Numbered from the stretch's first letter, positions 8,991-18,340 are shown. The stretch is DNA of 64,000 nucleotides from Metabacillus rhizolycopersici (GCF_020075705.1 NZ_JAIQUM010000020.1:1-64000); one strand, 5' to 3'. The notes: generated from the letters alone by a model not told the origin. Made by a program: numbers and translations.

Positions 8991-10139
8991 CTACCTCGTT
9001 GCATTTAATTTCTTTGGTAATAGTCCGTTCGCAACAATTTCTCCAAATGGGCTAACAATATTTGATTGCTTAGAATCATTTATTGTCTCTTCTAAATTTA
9101 AATGAGGAAATAATAATTCGGACACACGGTATGCCTCTTCTAAATGAGGATAACCTGACAAAATGAATGATTCTATTCCAATTTCTTCGTATTCCTTCAT
9201 ACGTTTCGCAACAGTTTCCGGATCACCAACAAGAGCTGTACCGGCACCCCCTCTGACAAGACCAACACCAGCCCAAAGATTCGGACTAATTTCTAAATTT
9301 TCTGTTCTGCCATTGTGAAGTTCTGACATTCTTCTTTGTCCAACAGAGTCAAAACGCGAAAAAACCTTTTGTGATTCCGCAATCAAATCATCGTCCACAT
9401 ACTTAATTAAACGATTAGCAGCATCCCAAGCTTCTTGTTCAGTTTCTCTCACGATGACATGGAGACGGATTCCAAATCGTACCGTTCTTCCTCTTTCTGC
9501 TGCTAATTGCTTCACTTTCTTAATTTTTTCCTCTACTTGCTTAGGCGGTTCCCCCCATGTTAAATACACATCAACGTGATCGGCAGCAATTTGTTGCCCT
9601 ATTTCTGAAGACCCTCCAAAATACAGTGGCGGGTATGGACTTTGAACAGGAGGATATAGTTGTTTTCCATCTGTTACAGTTAAATAGTTACCCGAATAAT
9701 TTGATTCTCCATTTTCTAATAGTTCCTTCCAAATTGTTAGAAACTCATCTGTCAGTTCATAACGTTCCTGATGAGATAAATGCACCCCATCTCCAGCTAG
9801 CTCAACAGGGTCTCCACCAGTAACCACATTGATTAACAATCGCCCGTTAGATAATCTATCAAATGTTGCTGCCATTCTTGCAGCTTGAGACGGAGAAGTG
9901 ATGCCAGGTCTAACTGCCACAAGAAATTTCATACGCGAAGTCAACGGGATTAATGATGATGCAACGACCCATGCATCTTCACAAGATCTTCCAGTAGGTA
10001 GCAAAGCCCCGGTAAAGCCTAAACTATCGACAGCCTGTGCGACTTGTTGTAAATAGGGTAAATTTACTGCTCTCCCCCCAGTTGTTACACCTAAATATCG
10101 TGAATCACCATGCGTCGGAATAAACCAAAAAACGTTCAT
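8991..10139 (-). CDS. ssuD: FMNH2-dependent alkanesulfonate monooxygenase
   Basis: 382 residues, the normal length of SsuD (about 380). It cleaves alkanesulfonates to aldehyde and sulfite using reduced flavin and oxygen. Bacterial luciferase-like fold: the start [17 protein letters not shown] is the hallmark of SsuD, followed by [15 protein letters not shown], the [20 protein letters not shown] stretch, and [10 protein letters not shown]. It lies between ssuA (15 bases upstream) and ssuC. No ssuE flavin reductase is present in the window, so FMNH2 must come from an enzyme encoded elsewhere. Ribosome site AAGGAGAGG. Confidence 0.93.
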   Translation of the reverse strand: MNVFWFIPTHGDSRYLGVTTGGRAVNLPYLQQVAQAVDSLGFTGALLPTGRSCEDAWVVASSLIPLTSRMKFLVAVRPGITSPSQAARMAATFDRLSNGRLLINVVTGGDPVELAGDGVHLSHQERYELTDEFLTIWKELLENGESNYSGNYLTVTDGKQLYPPVQSPYPPLYFGGSSEIGQQIAADHVDVYLTWGEPPKQVEEKIKKVKQLAAERGRTVRFGIRLHVIVRETEQEAWDAANRLIKYVDDDLIAESQKVFSRFDSVGQRRMSELHNGRTENLEISPNLWAGVGLVRGGAGTALVGDPETVAKRMKEYEEIGIESFILSGYPHLEEAYRVSELLFPHLNLEETINDSKQSNIVSPFGEIVANGLLPKKLNATR

Positions 10140-10154
10140 TTTTTTCCTCTCCTT

Positions 10155-11138
10155 TTATTTTTCAGATTTTAATACAGCATCTTTCGTAGCAATTTCTTTA
10201 GGAATTAACTTCAGATCATAAAATTGATTTGCAATTTGTTGCTGATCACTAACGACTTCATTCGTGATCTTTTCGATTCCGTAAGCTCTTCTTTTTAGGA
10301 CAACTTCTAATGTTTCTTTATCCATACCAATTTGCGGAGCTAAAAATTCTGCTGCCTCCAATTGATTTTCATTAACCCACTGTTCTGCTTTTTCAATTTC
10401 CTTATAAATAATGTCTAAAACATCAGAATGATCTTTTGCAAATTGTTCAGAGGCTAAGAAAAACTCTCTGTTATTGACTAAATCTGTCCCATCAACTAAT
10501 ATACGTGCACCCGTTTTTCTCTCAGCCTCTGCTAAAAATGGATCCCAAATCACCCATGCATCAACAGCACCTTTTTCAAATGCAGCCCTGGCATCTGCTG
10601 GTGGTAAGAAGACTGTTTCAATCTCTTCATATTGAACACCATATTTTTCTAAAGCTTTTACGAGTAAATAATGAACATTTGATCCTTTATTTAAAGCGAT
10701 TTTCTTACCTTGTAAATCTTCAACACTATTAATGGAGGAACCCTTCGGAACAATGATCGCCTCCCCCCTTGGATTCGATGGCTCATTTGCATAATAGATC
10801 AACGGAGCATCAGCTGATTGAGCGAATATTGGGGGAGCCTCACCGGTATGACCGAAATCTAAGCTACCTACATTTAAAGCCTCTAACAGTTGTGGACCAC
10901 CAGGAAACTCTGTCCATTTCACTGTGAATCCATGCGGCTCTAACTCCTTTTCCAATGTTTCTTGAGCTTTAAGAAAATTTAGCGTACCAAATTTTTGATA
11001 ACCAATTTGAATCGTTTTTTGCTCATCTTTTGACGAAGCTTCTTCATTTGATGTTGAAGTGTTACATGCACTTAAAACAAATAAAAAAGTTAAAGATAAT
11101 AATAGAATCCATGTTTTATTCTTTACATTAGTTAACAA
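10155..11138 (-). CDS. ssuA: aliphatic sulfonate-binding lipoprotein
   Basis: About 327 residues from the preferred TTG start at 11138, which follows AGGAGAGGG and gives a proper lipoprotein signal ending LFVLSAC. The frame stays open to 11198, but that extension lacks a ribosome site and would put charged residues before the signal. The mature part is an NMT1/SsuA-type binding protein with IQIGYQKFGTLNFLKA, EFPGGPQLLEALNVGSLDFG and HTGEAPPIFAQ. It captures sulfonates and feeds SsuBC. First gene of the operon, behind an attenuator-like leader. Confidence 0.87.
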   Translation of the reverse strand: MLTNVKNKTWILLLSLTFLFVLSACNTSTSNEEASSKDEQKTIQIGYQKFGTLNFLKAQETLEKELEPHGFTVKWTEFPGGPQLLEALNVGSLDFGHTGEAPPIFAQSADAPLIYYANEPSNPRGEAIIVPKGSSINSVEDLQGKKIALNKGSNVHYLLVKALEKYGVQYEEIETVFLPPADARAAFEKGAVDAWVIWDPFLAEAERKTGARILVDGTDLVNNREFFLASEQFAKDHSDVLDIIYKEIEKAEQWVNENQLEAAEFLAPQIGMDKETLEVVLKRRAYGIEKITNEVVSDQQQIANQFYDLKLIPKEIATKDAVLKSEK

Positions 11139-11310
11139 TTCCCTCTCCTCCAAACATGATTTGATTGACTGGCTGATCTTTTTTACTTTTGGTTTCATCC
11201 TTTGAACATATAGGTGTTAGCCTAAAAACAAATGCTTGTGATGTTTTTTCATGTGCTCACTCCCTTGGTTAATCCCTCACTTAACCAACTGATTTAGTGT
11301 GTTTAATAAT

Positions 11311-11389
11311 CACAAAAAACAAAAAGAGATCCAACAAAGAGTATGGCCTAGGCTACTCTTTATTGAATCTCTGGTCGTCCAGTTGATTC
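11311..11389 (-). promoter_or_regulatory. candidate transcription attenuator in the ssu leader
   Basis: In leftward RNA two hairpins compete. The first pairs GAATC with GATTC and CTGG with CCAG (11365-11389, loop of four). The second is a terminator: AGAGAT/ATCTCT, CAA/TTG and AAAGAGT/ACTCTTT (11325-11372) followed by a U-rich run (11311-11325). They share 11365-11372, so only one can form. This is the layout of an antiterminator-terminator switch between promoter and ssuA. The signal or protein is unknown. Confidence 0.6.
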
Positions 11390-11423
11390 ATTTCATTTTT
11401 TAAATTTGACTATGTCTTAACGC

Positions 11424-11471
11424 AGATTATTTTATAAAATAATCTTAACAGAAATCTAAATAATCAGTCAA
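11424..11471 (-). promoter_or_regulatory. ssu promoter with overlapping 22-bp palindromic operator
   Basis: TTGACT (11466-11471) and TAAGAT (11442-11447), spacer 18, on the minus strand. A perfect 22-base palindrome (11424-11445; half site AGATTATTTTA) overlaps the -10 and the start point, the usual place for a repressor. Sulfur-source regulation is expected. The remaining 11472-11743 shows nothing I can name. Confidence 0.55.
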
Positions 11472-11743
11472 TTGTTTTTTGATTATTCCTATGTATTTAA
11501 TAAGAATTAAACATTAACCATTTACTATTTCCAACAACCTAAAAATGTAAAGTGACAATAAAGTTATTTAATTTTAAAACCTCAAACAAGCATAGCCCCT
11601 TACTAAATTAGGACGGGGTTAAAATATAGTTGTTTAATTTTTGATGTAAATGCTTCTATGCACTTAAAAATATAACAATAAAGTCATTTAAACCTAAGCG
11701 TTCTACCACAATCGCGCCCTTTAGCTGAAGAAGGAGTTACCTT

Positions 11744-12085
11744 TTATTTCCCGTTTAATTGCTTTAACCACTCTATAAACCAATCTTGAGGTAACTTTAC
11801 TTTTGAGAGGTCTAAGTTCTGCAATTCTTCTAATGAGTAAGTATTCACCAAAAATAAATCCCATTGACATTCAATATCTTGTGCTATCCCAAACGCTATG
11901 TTATCAAATTCATTCAATTCTTCAGTCTCATCATCGTCGAAAGCCATTGTGAGGTTATCACACCACTTCGCGAACTCATATTGTGAGAATTTATTTTCTT
12001 TTCTACATATGATATTTAACAATTCCTTTAAGTTTTCAAATGAATGCGGAAGGTCAATCGAGGTTTCATTCCAGTTCCAATTCAT
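11744..12085 (-). CDS. hypothetical acidic 113-residue protein
   Basis: I do not recognise this family. The protein begins MNWNWNETSIDLP, is acidic (DDDETEELNEFD near the middle), rich in Trp and Leu, and has no signal or membrane segment, so it is probably cytoplasmic. The ATG at 12085 follows AGGGGATG; an ATG further upstream lacks a ribosome site. It stands alone in an accessory stretch between ssu and an amidohydrolase. Small acidic single genes like this are sometimes immunity or antitoxin-like proteins, but nothing here shows that. Confidence 0.6.
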   Translation of the reverse strand: MNWNWNETSIDLPHSFENLKELLNIICRKENKFSQYEFAKWCDNLTMAFDDDETEELNEFDNIAFGIAQDIECQWDLFLVNTYSLEELQNLDLSKVKLPQDWFIEWLKQLNGK

Positions 12086-12248
12086 ATAAACATCCCCTAT
12101 TATCAACTGTAATTACTTACTACACTTGTTCAACTAAACTGCATCCATTAATTTAAGAGAAACCTTCACAATCTCATCTAAACTTTAACATAGACATCCA
12201 ATTTTCTTAAAGGGTATTGCTCCACAATCTGGCCCTAAAATGAAAATA

Positions 12249-12330
12249 AGCGCTATTCCTTTTTTGCAGGAAAGCGCCCTATTCTTGAATATCCAGTAGA
12301 AAACATCCTTCTTTTATTCAAGAAAGGCGC
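12249..12330. repeat. double hairpin element around GCGCC
   Basis: Two adjacent hairpins share the sequence GCGCC. The left one pairs GCGCT-A-TTCCT with AGGAA-AGCGC (12249-12277). The right one pairs GCGCC and TTCTTGAATA with TATTCAAGAA and GGCGC (12274-12330). It lies in a 388-base gap between two minus-strand genes and has the look of the short palindromic repeats scattered in Bacillus genomes. It may also act as terminator of the amidohydrolase-side transcript. No gene is seen in the gap. Confidence 0.6.
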
Positions 12331-12473
12331 CTGATTATAATATAAGGGTAGCCAAAATATTTATCCAAGAGCTAAATTTTTAAAAACCTAATAATAACGA
12401 GTAAATTTATATTATTCATGACTTCACATATTCTTAAATAATCTTTTAACTGATCTGTTAATAGAGTTTTGAT

Positions 12474-13334
12474 TTAATCAATCAATCCTAAAAAGTTTTT
12501 TCCAAGTATATATTCCTTTTGGTTATCAGGAATTTGAAGTAAATCAATCCAACTTTTCTTTGCCGAATAGTCATATTTATTAAATTTTTTCATTCCATAT
12601 GGTCCGTCGCAACCATAAAGAACTTTACGATATCCTAAAGATTCCACTGCCTTTTTTACAATAGATGGATTAAGATAATCACTTGATGTGTCAACAAATA
12701 CATTTGGTTGATCCTTAATGTATTTCCATAGTTTTTTCCAAAAAGGAAGACCCGCGTGAGCATAAATCAATTTAAGTTTAGGGTAATTTTCAGGTAAATA
12801 TTTATAGGATTCTGGTTCTGAAGATAGATGAATAATCATAGGTATGCCTTTTGATTCACACATAGCCGCAACTGGATCGAGTGCCTTAATACTATATTCA
12901 TGCATGAACGGATGAGCTTTCACTCCAATAAAACTAGGTTTATTAAGATATAATTCTACCTCTTCTACTGATACAGGAATCATTGGATTCACAGCTACCC
13001 AGCCTAGAAACCGGTCTGGAAATCTATCAATTGCAGTAGCAACAATATCATTGCTCGGCTTGGTAAAAATCTTGTATGAATTGCCATAAAGTTTCAAATA
13101 GCCACCTTTTACTAGACCATCATAAATTTTGAGCCCAATTTGAGGTGCATTTAGTATTAGGCAACGGAATAAGTGTTGTAAATTTTGTTGAAAAGTGCTA
13201 TCCAATTCAAACATTGTTTCGTTCATGGGGGCGATTAGTGCTGTTTTAGTTATATCATTTTTATCCATACCCTCTATCATTTTTTCTAGAGTCAGCATTG
13301 TTTCATCCACATGAAAATGGCAATCAACAATCAT
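12474..13334 (-). CDS. amidohydrolase-family protein (Amidohydro_2)
   Basis: 286 residues, TIM-barrel hydrolase. The N-terminal metal motif DCHFH is at residues 4-8, followed by GVKAHPFMHEYS, a His motif IIHLSSEP, AHAGLPFWKK, and C-terminal VLYGCDGPYG with the conserved Asp. These match the Amidohydro_2 group, which contains decarboxylases and lactonases acting on organic acids. The exact substrate cannot be predicted. It is transcribed with, or just downstream of, the alpha/beta-hydrolase remnant, suggesting a former small catabolic unit. The start ATG follows AGGGAGGAT. Confidence 0.8.
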   Translation of the reverse strand: MIVDCHFHVDETMLTLEKMIEGMDKNDITKTALIAPMNETMFELDSTFQQNLQHLFRCLILNAPQIGLKIYDGLVKGGYLKLYGNSYKIFTKPSNDIVATAIDRFPDRFLGWVAVNPMIPVSVEEVELYLNKPSFIGVKAHPFMHEYSIKALDPVAAMCESKGIPMIIHLSSEPESYKYLPENYPKLKLIYAHAGLPFWKKLWKYIKDQPNVFVDTSSDYLNPSIVKKAVESLGYRKVLYGCDGPYGMKKFNKYDYSAKKSWIDLLQIPDNQKEYILGKNFLGLID

Positions 13335-13408
13335 TTTAATCCTCCCTTCGAATTACTATCTTATTTGTATTATCAAACCACTAAATTGTATCTCCCGTCT
13401 AGCAGAGT

Positions 13409-14005
13409 TCAACTAATTACTTTCCTTTCTTTTGGTATACTCCCTTCATATATCCATGCTTCAATCATATGATTAAAGAAGTCAGGCTTTGCCAAAGGAA
13501 TTCCATGGCCAAAGTTAGATATAATCACCCCTTTACAATTCGGGTTACTTTCTACTATATCAATTGACGACTTTTTCATCACAGCTTTTTCTCTTTCTCC
13601 TACAGTAACTAGTATCTTTCCATTTGCTTTTTTTAAATGGTCAGGTATTTCAAATAACATGTTCTCTTCTAATATTCTAACAAGAGTATCTGATTTCATT
13701 TGACAACTATCTTTATATTATTTTTCAAAATAGTCTTTATGTACATATAGTGTTTTTGCTTGAACTTTTGAAAATGACTTATTTTTAGTTAATGGAAATG
13801 TTAATCTAATAGAGGGTCTAATCAACTTTTTTGCAAATGAAATTGGTCTCACTCTGGCAAACCTGGAACAACGCAATGGTAATGGGTGAAATTATTGAAT
13901 TTGCTTATCCCACATCCAACCACTCACTCCTCCGCCATGTAAAAATAGCATCAATGAAGCATTCTTATCTCCATATTCTTGATAGTTCAAAACCAAACAA
14001 ATCAC
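13409..14005 (-). pseudogene. decayed alpha/beta-hydrolase
   Basis: The 5' part (GTG at 14005 after AAAGAAAG) encodes YQEYGDKNASLMLFLHGGG, then WMWDKQIQYFTHYHCVVPG and LPE before a stop: the oxyanion-hole HGGG and the following strand of an alpha/beta-hydrolase. In a shifted frame RPISFAKKL follows, continuing to a TAA near 13726 and then the 3' part from 13699. That part holds KILVTVGEREK and NFGHGIPLAKPDFFN, with the catalytic His in FGHGIPL. The nucleophile-elbow region GxSxG is missing, so a central deletion, a frameshift and a stop have destroyed the gene. Its neighbour is the intact amidohydrolase. Confidence 0.75.
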
Positions 14006-14124
14006 CTTTCTTTTTATATAATCATTTTATCGTTTTTTGTTAAATACCGGATATTTTTTTTCAATTAAATGGCCCGATTGTTGAATAGCATGACGGGCGT
14101 TTTTTAAACAACTTTATTATCATG

Positions 14125-14176
14125 AAACCAAAAATACTTGACGATCATTCAGCTCATCGTCAAGTATTTTTGGTTT
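14125..14176. terminator. terminator of lplJ
   Basis: A perfect 20-base stem (14125-14144 with 14157-14176) with a 12-base loop and A/T-rich feet, immediately downstream of the ligase stop. Looks bidirectional. Confidence 0.85.
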
Positions 14177-14182
14177 ATTTCT

Positions 14183-15175
14183 TTAATAAAGAAGATTTAT
14201 AAAATCTGCCTTTTCAATATTTCCGAAGTATTTCTTCACATTTATTTCATTAAGTGCTTTTTCAAGCTCTTCCTTTTCATAACGAGTCCCAAGCAAAGCT
14301 TGTTCAACCTCTTCTACATCGCCAACTCCAAAAAAGTCGCCATATATTTTACAATTATGAATGCTGCCTTTTTGGACCTCAAGACGCACATCAATTTGAC
14401 CAACTGGGAATCGATGTGAATGCTGGTAGTTGAATTTTGGTGATTTCCCATAATTCCAATCCCAATTTTGGTAGCGTTCCTGCGAGATTTCATTGATTTT
14501 TTTCCAGTCGTCCTCTTTCAGTTCATAGGTTGGGATCGGTTCGGTGCCATCGAAGATATTATGAAGCAATAATTCTCTAAATTGTTCAATCGTGATTTTT
14601 TCTTCTAAGTATTCACTAATATTCGCAACACGACTTCTAACTGATTTAATCCCTTTTGATTCAATTTTGTCTTTTTTAACTTTTAAAGCTGAAACAACAC
14701 TGTCAATCTCTGAGTCAAATAACAATGTCCCATGTGAAAACATTCGCCCTCTTGTAGAAAATTGGGCATTTCCTGAAATCTTTCGGCCGTCACTTGTCAT
14801 AATATCATTTCTTCCACTCATCTCGGCTTTCACTCCAAGCTTTCCGAGTGCTTGAACAACTGGCTCTGTGAATTTCTTAAAGTTGTGAAAGCTTTCCCCA
14901 TCATCCTTCGTAATAAAACTGAAATTCAAATTCCCTTTATCGTGGTAAACAGCACCACCACCGGAAAGTCTTCTCACAACATGAATATTTTGTTCTTCAA
15001 CATAAGCAGTATTTATCTCTTCAATTGTGTTTTGATTTTTACCGATGATAATCGATGGTTCATTTATGTAAAATAATAAATAAGATTCGCTTGAATCTAA
15101 ATACTTAAGTGCATATTCTTCAATCGCCAAGTTCATTCTTGGGTCTGTTATTCCTTTATTATCAATAAAAAGCAT
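14183..15175 (-). CDS. lplJ: lipoate-protein ligase
   Basis: 330 residues, like B. subtilis LplJ. It activates free lipoate with ATP and attaches it to lysines of 2-oxoacid dehydrogenase and glycine cleavage proteins. The motif VVRRLSGGGAVYHDKGNLNF near residues 70-90 forms the lipoyl-AMP pocket, SGRNDIMTSDGRKISGNAQ follows, and the C-terminal accessory domain occupies roughly residues 245-330. Start ATG 15175 preceded by GGAGG. Neighbour yhfI ends 15 bases upstream. This lplJ-yhfI pairing is the B. subtilis arrangement (yhfJ-yhfI). Confidence 0.92.
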   Translation of the reverse strand: MLFIDNKGITDPRMNLAIEEYALKYLDSSESYLLFYINEPSIIIGKNQNTIEEINTAYVEEQNIHVVRRLSGGGAVYHDKGNLNFSFITKDDGESFHNFKKFTEPVVQALGKLGVKAEMSGRNDIMTSDGRKISGNAQFSTRGRMFSHGTLLFDSEIDSVVSALKVKKDKIESKGIKSVRSRVANISEYLEEKITIEQFRELLLHNIFDGTEPIPTYELKEDDWKKINEISQERYQNWDWNYGKSPKFNYQHSHRFPVGQIDVRLEVQKGSIHNCKIYGDFFGVGDVEEVEQALLGTRYEKEELEKALNEINVKKYFGNIEKADFINLLY

Positions 15176-15189
15176 GTAAATTCCTCCAA

Positions 15190-15927
15190 TTAATGATTGC
15201 TCCACGCATATCCTGAACTCGCAAGGACAACCTGTCCTTCGAATTCCTGTGCGGCTTCTTTGACTAAATTTTCGTGATCCCCGTAATGTGGTAAATGCGT
15301 TAATAACAGTTGTTTTACCTCAGCATGCTGAGCAATACGTGCCGCTTCCTTGCTATTCATATGTCCAGCATTTGTTCCATCCTGATTACCATAAAAGCTC
15401 GATTCAGCGATAAGAAGATCTGCTCCTTTTGAAAAAGGAATAAATTCCTCTTGAAAGCTTGAATCAGCAGTATAAATAATTGTTGAACGCTGATCTGATA
15501 TCCTCATAGCAAAGCATGGAGCAGGATGGATCGTGCGTAAAAATGTAATAGTAAATGGTCCAATTGTTAAGGTTTGATTAGGGTCATACTCGATTCCTTT
15601 TGTTGCCTCTTTATAGGATAGCTTGTTAAAAGCTTCTTGATCTATGCCATGACCATAGATTGGCAAAGCCTTTTTTACACCTTTCAAAATCGATGTAACA
15701 TAGCATCCATATTGTAAAGGTCCAATATCGGCAATATGATCATGATGATAATGAGATAAAATAACGGCATCCAATTCGTCTAGCTCAATCGTCTCCTGAA
15801 GCTTTGACAAAACAGCACTACCACAATCAACTAATAATCGAAAGCCCTTTGATTCTAGTAAATAACCTGATGTGGCTTCATTCGCTGCTGGAAAACCACC
15901 CCAAAACCCGATAACCTTTAGTTTCAT
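15190..15927 (-). CDS. yhfI: MBL-fold metal-dependent hydrolase YhfI
   Basis: 245 residues, metallo-beta-lactamase fold. The metal ligands are visible as LSHYHHDHIADIG near residue 58, an Asp in TADSSF and a His in LLTHLPHYGD. The pattern resembles RNase Z-type phosphodiesterases, but the exosite arm of RNase Z is absent. In B. subtilis the gene is also next to lplJ and its substrate is unknown. It probably shares a transcript with lplJ. Cytoplasmic; no signal peptide. Confidence 0.85.
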   Translation of the reverse strand: MKLKVIGFWGGFPAANEATSGYLLESKGFRLLVDCGSAVLSKLQETIELDELDAVILSHYHHDHIADIGPLQYGCYVTSILKGVKKALPIYGHGIDQEAFNKLSYKEATKGIEYDPNQTLTIGPFTITFLRTIHPAPCFAMRISDQRSTIIYTADSSFQEEFIPFSKGADLLIAESSFYGNQDGTNAGHMNSKEAARIAQHAEVKQLLLTHLPHYGDHENLVKEAAQEFEGQVVLASSGYAWSNH

Positions 15928-16036
15928 GAACTCTTCATCCTTTCGAATTCTCCATTTCCTGCACTTTTAAACTATCTCCATTATACAAAATAAATATGTC
16001 GTATTCTAGAAAAGCGCTGGAGAAAAACATTAGACA

Positions 16037-16066
16037 AAAAAAGAAGCTAGTACCCAACTAACTTCT
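16037..16066 (-). terminator. terminator after copD
   Basis: AGAAG-C-TAGT pairs with ACTA-A-CTTCT (16041-16065). On the leftward strand a U-run follows. It lies 21 bases after the copD stop. Confidence 0.6.
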
Positions 16067-16086
16067 TCCATCAAAATTCAATTCCA

Positions 16087-17160
16087 TTACAAGCTTGGCG
16101 TAATCGAAAGCAATAACGCCAAAAATATTACCAAGACTAACACTAAACTTAAAACTAAGAATAAATATGGATTTCTTCCTGTAATAAAAGTTATTAACTG
16201 AACAATTAGTAAGACAACGGCTAGAACAAATAATGGAATAGAATTTGAGGTTCCTTGTAAAGCTACAGACATTTCTGGTACCCATGCACCTTGATAAAAC
16301 TTTTCGAATAAAGGTGAAATTCCCCCGTGTTCAATTGTTTCTGCCACAATATAAGGTGGAGATGAATTAGTCATAAAGCCAGTTATAATTAAAACAATTA
16401 CGATGATGATCGCTTCCGCTCTAAGCCAGCCCAACTTCATGTCCTTTTTCAACAGAAAACCATTTATACAACCAAATAGGATAATCACAAAGTAAAGTAA
16501 GTGCTTCAGCAAAAGAGCTTCACCATATGGCAATAACCACGAGCTTTGATATTCAGGAACAGTATATTTCATCATCACTAGCCCTGAGACTGCGATGATT
16601 ACGATTGCTATGATCGATAAAGGTGTGAACCAAGATCGAAATGTTTTCCAATTTTCTTTCTTAATTGAAAAAAAGCTAATCACAATAAGAACGCCAAACC
16701 AAACAGCCATTAAGAAGAAATGAAGAGTTTGTGAGAGAAGCCCTATTGTTTTACTATGCGATGCTATATGACCGCTCAAGCTTACAAGGATAATCAAAAA
16801 GAACGTAACGCCTAGCCCAATGATGCTATTTACTCGATCTAACGGAACAAAATACAAAAATAGAGATAGAACAATTGAAATCAGGAAAGTTATTAACCAA
16901 ACTCTTCCAGAATCTGTCGTAAGGATCAGTGTATGAACTAATGTTAAGAAATCCCTTTTCCCATAAAAGAAAACAAATAACTGGAGAAGTGGGCCAAATG
17001 AAAGAATTCCAATTAATAATGCCAAAAAACTTATTAATCTTTTGGGCATTTTTATTTCTGGCTTATAGCCATTGGGAATTGCATGCAATAGAAGTGCTCC
17101 AACTACAATGGCAAAACAGATGTAGAGAAGCGTATCTATCACAGTTGTTACCAAAATCAT
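16087..17160 (-). CDS. copD: CopD-family copper import/resistance membrane protein
   Basis: 357 residues with about eight to nine membrane helices. The CopD domain covers roughly residues 185-290, where SGLVMMKYTVPEYQSSW and LLLKHLLYFVIILFG lie; intramembrane His and Met residues suit copper transfer. In B. subtilis the equivalent YcnJ is one CopC-CopD fusion, whereas here the two domains are separate adjacent genes whose stop and start share one base at 17160. This supports a joint role in copper handling across the membrane. Family level only; direction of transport is not shown. Confidence 0.82.
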   Translation of the reverse strand: MILVTTVIDTLLYICFAIVVGALLLHAIPNGYKPEIKMPKRLISFLALLIGILSFGPLLQLFVFFYGKRDFLTLVHTLILTTDSGRVWLITFLISIVLSLFLYFVPLDRVNSIIGLGVTFFLIILVSLSGHIASHSKTIGLLSQTLHFFLMAVWFGVLIVISFFSIKKENWKTFRSWFTPLSIIAIVIIAVSGLVMMKYTVPEYQSSWLLPYGEALLLKHLLYFVIILFGCINGFLLKKDMKLGWLRAEAIIIVIVLIITGFMTNSSPPYIVAETIEHGGISPLFEKFYQGAWVPEMSVALQGTSNSIPLFVLAVVLLIVQLITFITGRNPYLFLVLSLVLVLVIFLALLLSITPSL

Positions 17161-17723
17161 TATTTTTTCTTCCTTCTAGCAATAAGTACAAATAATAAAA
17201 TGACGATTATGACAGCACCAATTAATAATACACCTACATTACCTTGACTTTCGTCCGTTTTTGTTTCTGTCTTTGAATTCAAGCCATTTTCTACTTGATC
17301 ACTCGTTGATTCTTGATCTGTTATTTCGTCTTGATTCGTATCTGCTTCCTCAAGAGGAGTTTCTTGCTCAACTTCTTCCACATTTACAGTAAAAGAATAT
17401 TCACCTGAGACAGGATGACTGTCAGCACTAATGATATCCCACTTTACCTTATATTCCCCATTTGAAAGTGGTTGTTCGAAATAAACATTAAGGATATTAT
17501 CATGAATTTCAATGCTTTTTACAGGTGTTTCTTGGCCACTTTCGTCAATTACTGTGACAATGCTTCCTTGTTGAATAGATGAATTAAAGTTTAACTCAAT
17601 ACTATCTAGCTTTTCTATCACTTCTGAGCCTTCCGCTGGATTGGAGGATTCTAATCCTGTGTGAGCAAATACCAAAGTAGGTACAAGCATCAGGATTGCA
17701 AATAAAAACATCATTTTTTTCAT
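17160..17723 (-). CDS. copC: CopC-domain exported copper-binding protein
   Basis: 187 residues. A signal peptide ends at VFA with a mature N-terminal His (HTGLESSNPAEGSEV), the copper-ligand His typical of CopC. The beta-barrel covers residues about 20-110, ending in DSHPVSGEYSFTV with the second conserved His. A long acidic Glu/Thr/Gln linker follows, then a single C-terminal membrane helix and a KKK anchor, so the domain is held on the outer face of the membrane. It is coupled to copD. The 383-base gap upstream (17724-18106) contains only the yhfH promoter that I can support. Confidence 0.83.
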   Translation of the reverse strand: MKKMMFLFAILMLVPTLVFAHTGLESSNPAEGSEVIEKLDSIELNFNSSIQQGSIVTVIDESGQETPVKSIEIHDNILNVYFEQPLSNGEYKVKWDIISADSHPVSGEYSFTVNVEEVEQETPLEEADTNQDEITDQESTSDQVENGLNSKTETKTDESQGNVGVLLIGAVIIVILLFVLIARRKKK

Positions 17724-18045
17724 TTCATTTCACCTCATACATTTTCATGGTTATCTCTCTATACGAAAAAACGTCCCTGCTCGGGAATTTCTCTCAAATA
17801 AACCTTTTTTATGTTAGTCTTTTCGAAACTTTACCAGCAGTTTATTTGCGATTAAACCTTTAAGAGGTACCTACAACATTCTAGTTTTCATTTATAGTAT
17901 AGTCAACAAGTAGGAATTTCTGTCATGGAAATGTCAATAGGACGTGAACTTTATATGACCATCCACTAAAAAGTGGGTAACTTATTCTTTCAATTTAAAA
18001 TACAAATTTTTTTCAATCTAACCACCAGTTGTTACAAAACAACTG

Positions 18046-18074
18046 TTGACATATACCATCTGTTATAATACAAT
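18046..18074 (+). promoter_or_regulatory. sigma-A promoter of yhfH
   Basis: TTGACA (18046-18051) and TACAAT (18069-18074) with a 17-base spacer, 33 bases before the start codon. Confidence 0.75.
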
Positions 18075-18106
18075 AAAAACAATAAATGACATGGAGGCGA
18101 TTCCAA

Positions 18107-18241
18107 ATGATCATGAAAATTAATGACTTTTTTAGAAACTTGCCAAAAAAACAGTGCAAAGAGTGTGGAAATGAAATTGAAGAGCAACATGAGTGCTATG
18201 GCAACACATGCGATGAGTGCCAACATGTAACAGATATTTAA
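18107..18241 (+). CDS. yhfH: YhfH-type tiny zinc-ribbon protein
   Basis: 44 residues. Two pairs of cysteines, CKECGN and CDEC, with a further Cys-Tyr-Gly between them form a compact zinc ribbon. Length and cysteine pattern match the YhfH family, and in B. subtilis yhfH is the neighbour of yhfI, supporting the assignment. ATG at 18107 follows ATGGAGGCGAT; a second ATG six bases on is an alternative. It has its own strong promoter and a perfect terminator, so it is an independent unit despite its size. Function unknown. Confidence 0.85.
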   Translation: MIMKINDFFRNLPKKQCKECGNEIEEQHECYGNTCDECQHVTDI

Positions 18242-18302
18242 AAATCATTGATAATTTACGTTCTGTACTATTACACATAATTCCCATTAAAACTTTTCTT
18301 CA

Positions 18303-18340
18303 CACAAAAAGGATGACGAAACATCGTCATCCTTTTTGTG
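18303..18340. terminator. terminator of yhfH
   Basis: A 17-base perfect stem (18303-18319 with 18324-18340), tetraloop AACA, flanked by T-rich DNA. Confidence 0.88.

Noticed and set aside
11472..11743. Riboswitch (S-box or T-box) upstream of the ssu promoter
   Set aside because: No S-box core or T-box motif could be found; this DNA is upstream of the called promoter.
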